Made by a program: the position numbers and the translations under genes. A DNA stretch of 64,000 nucleotides from positions 1 through 64,000 of the forward strand of contig NZ_QUZU01000032.1 in NCBI RefSeq assembly GCF_004682055.1, in the 5' to 3' direction. The stretch is from Pseudomonas kairouanensis. Its GTDB lineage: Bacteria > Pseudomonadota > Gammaproteobacteria > Pseudomonadales > Pseudomonadaceae. The notes below the pieces were generated by a model. It made no database searches, was not told the DNA's origin, and worked only from the letters and a program-made list of their open reading frames with translations. Of this stretch, positions 1-8,025 are shown in pieces (within the stretch, counting starts at the first letter, position 1; every line of letters begins with the position of its first letter).

Positions 1-43
1 CCAGAAAAGTTATTGCCGCTGCCTCGTTTGGCTATCACGTCGA

Positions 44-934
44 CTAGAAGCCTTCCTCCCTGATCAGTTCAATCAACGCCCTCAACCCCGCCGGTACATG
101 ACGCCTTCCTGGGTAATAGAGGCGTAGCTTCTCTAACGATGGTGTCCATTCTTCCAAGACACGCACCAAGGTCCCTGCCGCCAGGTCCGCCGCCGCATTC
201 CACTCCGTCAAATAGACCAACCCTACCCCTGCCCGAGCAGCCTCAAGCATCAGCGTTGGGTTATCCAGGGTTATGGGCCCCTGTACATCCACGGTAATGG
301 CTTCGCCGTGACGCTCGAACTCCCAGCGATAAATCGCACCGCTCGGCATTCGGGAACGGATGCATTCGTGAGTGTTTAAGTCCAGTGGATTCAATGGGGC
401 AGGGTGATTGGAGAAGTAAGCAGGGCTACCCAGTACCGCAAAACGCTGTCGGGGGCTGATATCAACAGCGATCATGTCCTGGGGAATGCTGTCACCCAAG
501 CGAATCCCGGCATCAAAACCTTGGGCGACGATATCAACCAGACGTCCCTCAGTAACAATATCCAGCTTCATTTGTGGATAGCGACGCATGTACTCCAAAA
601 ACAGCGGCATCACCTGTTTGGCTGCCCCTGCTGAGGTGTTTAGGCGCAAGGACCCGCTCGGCATTGCCTGGCGATTACCGGCATGCTCCAGTGCCACGCG
701 GATGGTCGAGAGGGCCGGCGTAATGGTGCTTACAAATTCGGCGCCCACTTCCGTCAACGAAACACTGCGGGTCGTGCGGTTAAACAAGCGCACGCCCATT
801 CGCGCTTCCAGCCCGGCAATCGAGTGGCTCAACGCCGACGTCGATACATTCAACTCAGTCGCCGCTGCGCGAAAACTTCGATGGCGAGCCACGGCCAGCA
901 CCGCTTCCAATTCGTTCAGCCCAGAGGTATTCAT
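44..934 (-). CDS. LysR-family transcriptional regulator
   Basis: This 296-residue protein has the LysR layout. A winged helix-turn-helix covers about residues 1-60 (LNELEAVLAVARHRSF, then STSALSHSIAGLE and RLFNRTTRSVSLT), followed by a periplasmic-binding-like effector domain from about residue 90 to the end. The start at 934 is preceded by AGGAC a few bases upstream. It is divergent from the aldehyde dehydrogenase gene at 1037, about 100 bp away. LysR proteins commonly control a divergent neighbour, so that gene is its likely target, but this is inference. The effector is unknown. Confidence 0.93.
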   Translation of the reverse strand: MNTSGLNELEAVLAVARHRSFRAAATELNVSTSALSHSIAGLEARMGVRLFNRTTRSVSLTEVGAEFVSTITPALSTIRVALEHAGNRQAMPSGSLRLNTSAGAAKQVMPLFLEYMRRYPQMKLDIVTEGRLVDIVAQGFDAGIRLGDSIPQDMIAVDISPRQRFAVLGSPAYFSNHPAPLNPLDLNTHECIRSRMPSGAIYRWEFERHGEAITVDVQGPITLDNPTLMLEAARAGVGLVYLTEWNAAADLAAGTLVRVLEEWTPSLEKLRLYYPGRRHVPAGLRALIELIREEGF

Positions 935-1036
935 TGTCCTGTATCGCTCATTAGCTCGTGCCGGTTTGTACGGATTATCAGGTCAATCATAGTGGCTTAC
1001 CGTAGCGTCTACCAACTGAGTCCCTGCGGAGCGCCC

Positions 1037-2452
1037 ATGCAACAGATCAACCAGATCTACATCAACGGCCAATTTGTAACGCCTCACGGCACGGAATTGT
1101 TCGACTTGTACAACCCGGCGACGGCCAAGCCCATAGGCCACGTCAGATTGGCCGATGAGCAGGATGCGCTGGACGCCATCCAAGCAGCCAAACAGGCCTT
1201 CCCCAACTTCTCCCGAACCACTAAAGCAACGCGTATCGACTACCTCAAGCGCATGCACGCCGCTGTGGTGTCAGTAGAAGCCGAACTCACTGCCGCAATC
1301 ATTGAGGAATACGGTGCCCCCATCGCCCGTGCGGTCTGGATGGCCAGGCATGCGGCGAATGTTCTGTTGGATGCCGCGAATGTGCTACAGGATTACCATT
1401 TCACACAGCGCATTGGCAGTGCTGACGTCACGATGCAGCCTCTTGGCGTTGCCGGGCTCATCACCCCCTGGAATAGCAATGCGGGTTTTATCTGCGCAAA
1501 ACTCGCTGCTGCACTGGCAGCAGGTTGCACGGCAGTGATCAAGCCCAGTGAAATGAGCGCCCTTCAAACCGCCATCGTCACGCGGGCGCTGCATCAGGCC
1601 GGGTTGCCTGCCGGTGTTTTCAATATTGTTACCGGCAGGGGCGAAACCGTAGGCGCCTTGCTGAGCAAGCACCCCGATATCGCCAAGGTTTCGTTTACCG
1701 GTTCAACTGCTGTGGGCAAGCACATCCTGCGTGCCGGTGCTGAAACCCTGAAACGCATCACGTTGGAATTGGGGGGCAAGTCGCCGGTACTGATTCTCGA
1801 TGATGCAGACTTCAAACAAGCCGTCCCCATGGCGTTGCAAGCCGGCTTCATGAACAGCGGACAAGCCTGCGTTGCCGGAACCCGAATGCTTGTCCCTGAG
1901 CACCGCTTGGCTGAAGTCGAAGCATTGATTGTCGAGCAAATCGTCAACATTCACGCAGGCGATCCCCAAGATTCAAACACCAGTGTCGGCCCCATGGTCA
2001 GCCTCAAACAATGGCAGCGCGTTCAGCACTACATCCAGATCGGGATTGAAGAGGGCGCGCACCTCCTGGCGGGAGGCCCCGGCCTGCCGGATGGCATCGA
2101 GGCCGGTTGGTTCGTCAGACCCACTGTGTTCAGCCGCGTCACCAATCAAATGAAAATCGCCCGCGAAGAGATATTCGGCCCGGTGCTTTCGGTCATTACC
2201 TACAAGGATGAGACACAAGCCCTGGCCATTGCCAACGACACACCTTACGGCCTCCAGGCCTACATCCTGTCCTCCAACGCGCCAAAAGCCCACGCGCTGG
2301 CCGCTCATATCGACGCTGGCCGCGTGCTGATCAACACCCTGGCCCACGAGCCCCGCGCCCCTTTCGGCGGTTTCAAACAATCTGGTATCGGTCGGGAATA
2401 CGGCACATTCGGCTTGGAAGCCTTTATGGAGCCAAAATCCGTCCTGTCTTGA
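1037..2452 (+). CDS. NAD(P)-dependent aldehyde dehydrogenase
   Basis: A 471-residue member of the aldehyde dehydrogenase superfamily, which oxidises an aldehyde to the acid. Visible family residues are the oxyanion Asn in TPWN (N146), the cofactor-binding Lys in VIKPSE (K169), the SFTGST nucleotide loop (about 219-224), the general-base Glu in LELGGKSP (E244) and the nucleophilic Cys in NSGQACVAGTR (C278). I chose ATG 1037 because GCGGAG lies 6-7 bases upstream and the family-typical N-terminus (INGQFV) begins there; the open frame continues further upstream. It is transcribed divergently from a LysR gene. The substrate cannot be read from the sequence. Confidence 0.93.
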   Translation: MQQINQIYINGQFVTPHGTELFDLYNPATAKPIGHVRLADEQDALDAIQAAKQAFPNFSRTTKATRIDYLKRMHAAVVSVEAELTAAIIEEYGAPIARAVWMARHAANVLLDAANVLQDYHFTQRIGSADVTMQPLGVAGLITPWNSNAGFICAKLAAALAAGCTAVIKPSEMSALQTAIVTRALHQAGLPAGVFNIVTGRGETVGALLSKHPDIAKVSFTGSTAVGKHILRAGAETLKRITLELGGKSPVLILDDADFKQAVPMALQAGFMNSGQACVAGTRMLVPEHRLAEVEALIVEQIVNIHAGDPQDSNTSVGPMVSLKQWQRVQHYIQIGIEEGAHLLAGGPGLPDGIEAGWFVRPTVFSRVTNQMKIAREEIFGPVLSVITYKDETQALAIANDTPYGLQAYILSSNAPKAHALAAHIDAGRVLINTLAHEPRAPFGGFKQSGIGREYGTFGLEAFMEPKSVLS

Positions 2453-2586
2453 TAAAACAGCATGCCGTTGGGGAAATCGATGCAAAGTGTTTCTGCATTT
2501 TTGGTATGGTGCAGCACATTTTCACAGGGATAGGCCTTTCTTCCGCAGGATGCGGCGTCGATTTTTTTCAACGAGATGCTGTAGAA

Positions 2587-4479
2587 ATGCCAGAGCCCAT
2601 ACCTATCAAGGATCACGAAAAAGAAAACCGACTGGTCAACAAGCGCCTGCTCGCCTGCGCGTTGTTGGTGATCGGCATCACCTGCGCGTTGGTGGGACGC
2701 ATGTATTTCCTGCAGGTCGTACAGTTCGACTATCACTCCACGATTTCCGAAAACAACCGCGTGCATGTGCTGCCGATCACGCCCACGCGCGGCCTGATCT
2801 ACGACCGCAATGGCGTAGTACTGGCCGATAACCGCCCCAGCTACAACCTGACCATCACCCGCGAGCGCACCACCGATCTCAAGGGTGAATTGGACGCCAT
2901 CGTCAATTTGCTGCACCTGCCCGCCGAAGACCGCGCTGTCTTCGACAAAGCGCTGAAGCAGGCACGTCACCCCTTTGTTCCGGTGACGCTGTTTTACGAG
3001 TTGACCGAAGAACAGATCGCGCTACTGGCCGTCAACGAGTTTCGCCTGCCAGGCGTCGACGTAGAGCCGCAATTTGTCCGTCACTACCCGTTGGGCGCTC
3101 ATTTTGCCCACTCCATTGGCTATGTGGGGCGGATCAACGAGAAAGAGTCCAAGGCCCTCGATTCCGTGGAGTACCGTGGCACGCAGTCCATCGGCAAAAC
3201 CGGCATCGAGCGCTTCTACGAGTCCGAATTGCATGGCCATGTCGGCTATGAGGAGGTCGAGACCAACGCTCAGGGCCGCGTACTGCGCGTGCTCAAGCAC
3301 ACTGACCCGATCCCCGGCAAAAACATCGTATTGAGTCTCGACGTCCATCTGCAGGAAGCTGCCGAAGAGGCCCTGGGTGACCGCCGTGGTTCCGTTGTAG
3401 CCCTCGATCCGCAAACGGGCGAAGTACTGGCCATGGTCAGCAAGCCCAGTTTCGACCCGAACCTTTTTGTTACGGGCATCAGCTTCAAGGAATACGCCGC
3501 GCTGCATGATTCCATCGACCGGCCGCTGTTCAACCGTGTGCTCAGAGGGCTTTACGCCCCAGGCTCGACCATCAAGCCCGAAGTCGCGATCGCCGGCCTC
3601 GACAGCGGTGTGGTCACCGCCCAAACCCGCGTGTTCGACCCTGGTTACTACCAGTTGCCAGACTTTGACCACAAATACCGCAACTGGAACCACAGCGGCG
3701 ACGGCTGGGTAGACATGGACGCAGCCATCATGCGCTCCAACGACACCTATTTTTACGATTTGGCGCACAAGCTGGGTATCGATCGCCTGCACGACTACCT
3801 GGCCGAGTTCGGGCTTGGCCAGAAAGTCTCGCTGGACATGTTCGAAGAGTCCGCCGGCCTGATGCCATCCCAGTCTTGGAAGCGTGCCACCCGACGCCAA
3901 CCCTGGTTCCCCGGCGAAACCGTGATCCTGGGGATCGGCCAGGGCTATATGCAAGTCACGCCGCTGCAGCTGGCCCAGGCCACCGCGCTGATCGCCAACA
4001 AAGGCGTGTGGAACCGACCGCACCTGGCCAAGACCATCAACGGCGTGCCGCCGGTGGATGAAAACCCGATGCCCAACGTCGTCCTCAAGGACCCGCGCGA
4101 CTGGGAACAGGTCAACCACGGCATGCAACTGGTCATGCACGACCCACGCGGTATCGCCCGCGCGGCCGCCCAAGGTGCGCAATACCGCATCGCCGGCAAG
4201 AGTGGTACGGCGCAAGTGGTGGCAATCAAGCAGGGCGAGCGTTATGACCGAAACAAGACCCTTGAACGCCATCGCGACAACGCCTTGTTCGTCGGCTTTG
4301 CACCCGCCGAGCACCCGAAAATCGTGATCTCGGTGATGATCGAAAACGGCGAGGCCGGTGGCCGCGTGGCAGGCCCGGTGGTGCGGCAGATCATGGATGC
4401 CTGGCTGCTCGACCAGGAGGGGCACCTGAAGCCCCAATATGCGACGCCGGCCAAGGCGCCTGGAGACCCAAAGGTTTGA
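2587..4479 (+). CDS. mrdA: penicillin-binding protein 2 (peptidoglycan D,D-transpeptidase, MrdA type)
   Basis: A 630-residue class B PBP that would crosslink peptidoglycan during rod elongation. It has a cytoplasmic N-terminus, one membrane anchor (about residues 20-43), a PBP dimerisation domain, and a transpeptidase domain with active-site STIK (S327-K330), SND (384-386) and KSGT (538-541). Length and order match MrdA/PBP2. ATG 2587 is chosen because the family N-terminus starts there; the Shine-Dalgarno is weak. No rodA, rlpA, rsfS or other elongasome genes flank it, unlike the usual mrdA-mrdB locus, so it may be a second, stand-alone PBP2 paralogue. It converges with the next gene with a one-base gap. 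Confidence 0.93.
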   Translation: MPEPIPIKDHEKENRLVNKRLLACALLVIGITCALVGRMYFLQVVQFDYHSTISENNRVHVLPITPTRGLIYDRNGVVLADNRPSYNLTITRERTTDLKGELDAIVNLLHLPAEDRAVFDKALKQARHPFVPVTLFYELTEEQIALLAVNEFRLPGVDVEPQFVRHYPLGAHFAHSIGYVGRINEKESKALDSVEYRGTQSIGKTGIERFYESELHGHVGYEEVETNAQGRVLRVLKHTDPIPGKNIVLSLDVHLQEAAEEALGDRRGSVVALDPQTGEVLAMVSKPSFDPNLFVTGISFKEYAALHDSIDRPLFNRVLRGLYAPGSTIKPEVAIAGLDSGVVTAQTRVFDPGYYQLPDFDHKYRNWNHSGDGWVDMDAAIMRSNDTYFYDLAHKLGIDRLHDYLAEFGLGQKVSLDMFEESAGLMPSQSWKRATRRQPWFPGETVILGIGQGYMQVTPLQLAQATALIANKGVWNRPHLAKTINGVPPVDENPMPNVVLKDPRDWEQVNHGMQLVMHDPRGIARAAAQGAQYRIAGKSGTAQVVAIKQGERYDRNKTLERHRDNALFVGFAPAEHPKIVISVMIENGEAGGRVAGPVVRQIMDAWLLDQEGHLKPQYATPAKAPGDPKV

Positions 4480-4480
4480 C

Positions 4481-4882
4481 TCAGGCTTTCCATTCGCCCC
4501 ACTGCTCTATGCCTTCATAGGCAAGCCAGGGCACACCGTGGGTTGTCCAGATGTGCGAAGTGGGCCTGGCGCCAGGGTCGTTATCCAGCGTCGCCACTCG
4601 CACAATGACATGGGGCTGATGCAAACGCTCGGCTATCAGATGAGAGCCGCACCGCGAGCAGAAATGCCTGAACTTCCCCGGCGAAGATTCATACGACGAC
4701 AACAGCGACTGGCCCTGAGTCCAGCGAAAGTGTTCGCGCATGACCCCCGCCGTTGAAGCGAAGGCCGCTGCGTGAACCTTGCGGCAGCTTTGGCAATGGC
4801 AGTGGCTGATGGGCATATCCAGGCTGTCCAGTTCGTACTGCACGGCCTTGCAGAAACAACTTCCATGGAGTTGTTGAGTCAT
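4481..4882 (-). CDS. GFA / CENP-V domain zinc-binding protein
   Basis: A 133-residue protein of the glutathione-dependent formaldehyde-activating (GFA) fold, a small Zn-binding domain. The zinc ligands are visible as GSCFC near the N-terminus, HCHCQSC in the middle and FCSRCGSH. The start at 4882 (MTQQLHGSC) fits the family N-terminus better than an in-frame upstream start. Most family members have no proven formaldehyde chemistry, so the substrate is open. It is monocistronic and convergent with mrdA. Confidence 0.85.
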   Translation of the reverse strand: MTQQLHGSCFCKAVQYELDSLDMPISHCHCQSCRKVHAAAFASTAGVMREHFRWTQGQSLLSSYESSPGKFRHFCSRCGSHLIAERLHQPHVIVRVATLDNDPGARPTSHIWTTHGVPWLAYEGIEQWGEWKA

Positions 4883-5093
4883 AGGTGCGTCGCCTTGAGG
4901 GAGATTCAGCAATCTACCTTTCGCGACCCTGATGCGCACCACTTCAAGCGCCAGAACTTCCAGTACGACGCTATGGGCACCTTTAACGACGTTGCCTGGG
5001 TCGAGCCGCGTTATGGGATGGTCAATGCCAATGCGCAGCCGAAAAGGTTGCGCATTGTTCGATGTCGCCTACTGTCAATGGAGGAGGTGACAT

Positions 5094-5552
5094 ATGCACG
5101 TATTGGATCGCATAGAACGAAAAGTGCTGCTTAACGCTTCACGTAAACAGGTGTGGGAAGCCTTGACCGACGCCGAGCAATTCGGCAAATGGTTTGGGAT
5201 CGCCCTCAAAGGCAAAACCTTCACGGCGGGGCAAACCCTGGAAGCGCCGATCACGTATCCGGGTTACGAACATGTGATGTGGAAAGCCAAGATCGAGCGC
5301 ATCCTGCCGCAAACGCTGTTCTCGTTCTGGTGGCATCCCTTTGCGGTAGACGCAGGCGTCGACTATGACAACGAAACCCCGACCCTGGTGGAGTTCACCC
5401 TTGAGGATCGCGCCCCTGGCATTCTGCTGCGGGTGGTCGAGTCTGGTTTTGACACCGTGCCCGAGGCCCGTCGGCAGAAGGCCTTCAAGATGAACTCCCG
5501 TGGCTGGGATGAGCAGATGGGCAATATCGAAGCCTACCTGGGCCAGGCGTAA
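5094..5552 (+). CDS. SRPBCC / AHSA1-like protein
   Basis: A 152-residue START/Bet v1-like domain protein. Key features are the N-terminal strand IERKVLLNASRKQVWEALTD, the typical FGKWFG segment and a C-terminal helix (RRQKAFKMNSRGWDEQMGNI). The gene has a strong ribosome binding site (GGAGGTGAC, about 6 bases before ATG 5094). Relatives are often paired with an ArsR regulator; none is present here. The fold binds hydrophobic ligands, but the function is unknown. Confidence 0.85.
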   Translation: MHVLDRIERKVLLNASRKQVWEALTDAEQFGKWFGIALKGKTFTAGQTLEAPITYPGYEHVMWKAKIERILPQTLFSFWWHPFAVDAGVDYDNETPTLVEFTLEDRAPGILLRVVESGFDTVPEARRQKAFKMNSRGWDEQMGNIEAYLGQA

Positions 5553-5561
5553 TTCAAACAC

Positions 5562-5594
5562 GGCAGTAGTGAGCGGGCGTGCCCGCTCACTGCC
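5562..5594. terminator. hairpin between convergent genes
   Basis: An 11-bp perfect inverted repeat (AGTGAGCGGGC at 5568-5578 and GCCCGCTCACT at 5581-5591) with a two-base centre lies just after the SRPBCC stop and before the end of the minus-strand receptor gene. It has no clear T-run, so it is probably a shared bidirectional terminator, although a REP-like origin is also possible. Confidence 0.55.
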
Positions 5595-5596
5595 GG

Positions 5597-7828
5597 TTAG
5601 AAGTCCACGGTTGCCGACAGTTTAGCCACACGCGGATCGCCCTGGGTCAGGTAGCCGCCCAGTGCCGATTCCCAGTATCGGGTATTGGCGACGTTCTCCA
5701 CCGTAGCGCCCAGCGTCACGTCACGCTGATCCACTTTGAAGCTGTAGCGTGCGCCCACGTCGAAGCGGTTCCACGCTGGCAGGCTGAGGTTGTTGGCCGC
5801 GTCGGCATACTGGCCGCCGGTGCGCAGCATGCGCCCGTTGACGCTCACGCCTTGCAAGCCCGGCACATCCCAATCCACCCCGGCATTGAGTTGGAACGAT
5901 GGCACGCCCACCGCCCGGTTGCCGTCGTTGGCGCCGCCGGCGGTGCCGCTGACTTCGGTGTGGATATACGTTGCGCCACCCAGCAAACGCAGGCCTGGTA
6001 CCGGCTCACCGAAAACGTTGAGTTCTACGCCCTTGTTGACCTGGTCACCCTGGAACACAAAGGTGGCGGTACCGTCCGCATTCAGCGTGGAGTAACCCTG
6101 GGTTGGTTGCTCGATGCGGTAAACACCCAGCGTCGCGCCGTAGCTGCCCATATCCACCTTCACGCCGGCTTCGGTCTGTTTAGAGCGGGCGGGGGCGTAG
6201 GTCTGGTTTTTGTTGGTGACGGTGGCGTTGCCAAACACGGTAGGCGCCGTTGGCCCGGAAGCGAGGCCTTCGATATGGTTGGCATAGAACGACACATGCT
6301 CCCACGGCTTGAACACCAGGCCATACACCGGTGTGGTGACACCCTTGGCGTAGTTGGCGGTGCGCGTACCGGTGCCGTAGGCGTAGCCCTGCACCAACAG
6401 TTCCTGACGACGCAGGCCCGCGGTGAAGAGCAAGCGGTCATCCATAAAACCAAAGGTGTCCGACACCGCCGCACTGCGAGCGAAAGTCTTGGCGGTGATG
6501 CCTGGGTCGTTCATGTCGCCGCCGGTGGAGCCGCCCTTGACCGGTTCAGCCACATCGACTGGGTGGTAGATATTGCTCGCATGCTCGGTGAAGTCAAAGT
6601 CATAGGCGTTGCGCGCCTGGGTCCAGATACCCGTCAGGCCCAGGTTCAGCGAGTGGCTGACCGGGCCGGTCTGGAACTTGCCGTTGAGGCCGGCCATCAG
6701 GCTGGTGTTGTCTTCCTGGTGGGCAATGCGCGAGCCGGTCACCGTGGCGTTGCCGGCGGTGTCATTGAGGGTGGTGGACGAATAGCGGCCTATTTCATCG
6801 GTGTGCTTGGCGCCGCCGGCGACATAGGCGGTCCAGTTGTCGTTGAGGTCATACTCGGCACGCAGCATGCCGAAGGTGTCTTCCAGGCTGGTGGTGGCCC
6901 AGCTTGGGGCGTAGTTGGTGTCGGCCGAAGGGGCGTTGGGGATGTGGGTCAGGTCGCTGCCGAGAAACACCGAGTTACGCCCGCCGTTGACCTGCTGCTT
7001 CTGGTACACAAAGTCCCCCGACAGGCGCAGCGCATCGCCGCGATAGTCCAGGCCCACCGAAAACAGCTTGGAGCGCTGGTTCTCGTGGTCGATGCCGGTA
7101 TCGCCTTCGCGCTGGGAAATATTCACCCGTGCGCCAAAGCGGTTGTCCTCGCCAAAGCGCTGGCCGATGTCCAGGTGCTCGCCAATCCGGCCGTCGTTGC
7201 TGATGTCGGTGCTGAAGCGGCGTAACGGCACATCATCGGCGCGCTTGGGTTGCAGGTTCACTCCGCCACCGATGCCCGAACCGCCTGGGGTTACACCGTT
7301 GATAAAGGCGTTGGGGCCCTTGAACACCTCGACCCGCTCCAGGGCGTCGGTGGACATCAGTTGGCGCGGCAGGATCCCGTATAGACCGTTGAGGGAAATA
7401 TCGTCGCCATTGAGGGGCAGGCCACGAATCACAAAAGCCTGCGATTGGTTGCCATAGCCCGAAGCCTGGCGCACGGAGGAATCATTGAGCAGCACATCGC
7501 CGATGGTTTCGGCCTGCTGGTCGCGAATCAGTTGTTCGGTGTAGGAAGACATGCTGAACGGCACGTCCATGATGTCCTGGTTGCCCAGCACCCCCAATTG
7601 GCCGCCGCGTGCCACTTGGCCGCCGGCATACACCGGGGGCAGGGCGCTTGGCGCAGGGGCTTGGGCGCTGATGGTGGTGGCACCCAATTGCAGTGTGTTG
7701 TCGTCCTGACGGTTGTTCGCATCCTGCGTGGTGGCTGGGGTGGCGGCGTGAGCGGTAAGGCTCAGGGCGCAGCAAAGGGCGAGCAAGGTTGGACGAAACG
7801 GCACAGCGAATGGCGTACAGGTGGGCAT
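5597..7828 (-). CDS. TonB-dependent siderophore receptor
   Basis: An outer-membrane receptor of about 743 residues. It has a signal peptide (FRPTLLALCCALSLTAHA), then a plug domain (about 60-190; FVIRGLPLNGDD, ERVEVFKGPNAFINGVTPGG) and a 22-strand barrel ending in the canonical aromatic residue (SATVDF). It lacks the extra N-terminal signalling (STN) domain, so it is unlikely to work through a FecI/FecR pair. MPTCTPF at 7828 is preferred as the start over an in-frame upstream one. A Fur-box-like site lies upstream at 7911-7932. The ligand is probably a ferric siderophore; no biosynthesis genes are nearby. Confidence 0.9.
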   Translation of the reverse strand: MPTCTPFAVPFRPTLLALCCALSLTAHAATPATTQDANNRQDDNTLQLGATTISAQAPAPSALPPVYAGGQVARGGQLGVLGNQDIMDVPFSMSSYTEQLIRDQQAETIGDVLLNDSSVRQASGYGNQSQAFVIRGLPLNGDDISLNGLYGILPRQLMSTDALERVEVFKGPNAFINGVTPGGSGIGGGVNLQPKRADDVPLRRFSTDISNDGRIGEHLDIGQRFGEDNRFGARVNISQREGDTGIDHENQRSKLFSVGLDYRGDALRLSGDFVYQKQQVNGGRNSVFLGSDLTHIPNAPSADTNYAPSWATTSLEDTFGMLRAEYDLNDNWTAYVAGGAKHTDEIGRYSSTTLNDTAGNATVTGSRIAHQEDNTSLMAGLNGKFQTGPVSHSLNLGLTGIWTQARNAYDFDFTEHASNIYHPVDVAEPVKGGSTGGDMNDPGITAKTFARSAAVSDTFGFMDDRLLFTAGLRRQELLVQGYAYGTGTRTANYAKGVTTPVYGLVFKPWEHVSFYANHIEGLASGPTAPTVFGNATVTNKNQTYAPARSKQTEAGVKVDMGSYGATLGVYRIEQPTQGYSTLNADGTATFVFQGDQVNKGVELNVFGEPVPGLRLLGGATYIHTEVSGTAGGANDGNRAVGVPSFQLNAGVDWDVPGLQGVSVNGRMLRTGGQYADAANNLSLPAWNRFDVGARYSFKVDQRDVTLGATVENVANTRYWESALGGYLTQGDPRVAKLSATVDF

Positions 7829-7910
7829 GGTCGATCCTGACGGCGAACCGTCAATGTGAGGAAAGGGCAACAAACGTTGCGCGTCCTCGCTGCGCGGATA
7901 CGACTCCGGT

Positions 7911-7932
7911 GCGAATGATAGTAATTGTTATT
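7911..7932 (-). promoter_or_regulatory. Fur-box-like operator
   Basis: The stretch begins GCGAATGATAGTAATT and continues GTTATT. It resembles the Pseudomonas Fur consensus (GCGAATGATAAT, then ATTCTCATT), with mismatches in the centre. It lies about 80 bp upstream of the TonB receptor start on the minus strand, as expected for iron repression of that gene. Confidence 0.65.
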
Positions 7933-8025
7933 AGCATGCCGCAACAAATATTTACGTGCCCGGTCTGTGTGCCTGCATAGCCGAGTAGAATCACGCCCTG
8001 AAAGCGATTCCTGAGGTGCGGTACG

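Noticed and set aside
5568..5591. CRISPR-like palindrome
   Set aside because: It is a single inverted repeat between convergent genes with no spacer array. No direct-repeat array was seen in the window.
5579..7225. A 548-codon plus-strand open frame opposite the TonB receptor gene
   Set aside because: It is antisense to a well-supported receptor, has no family features and an amino-acid make-up (Ala/Gly/Val/His-rich) typical of GC-rich shadow frames.
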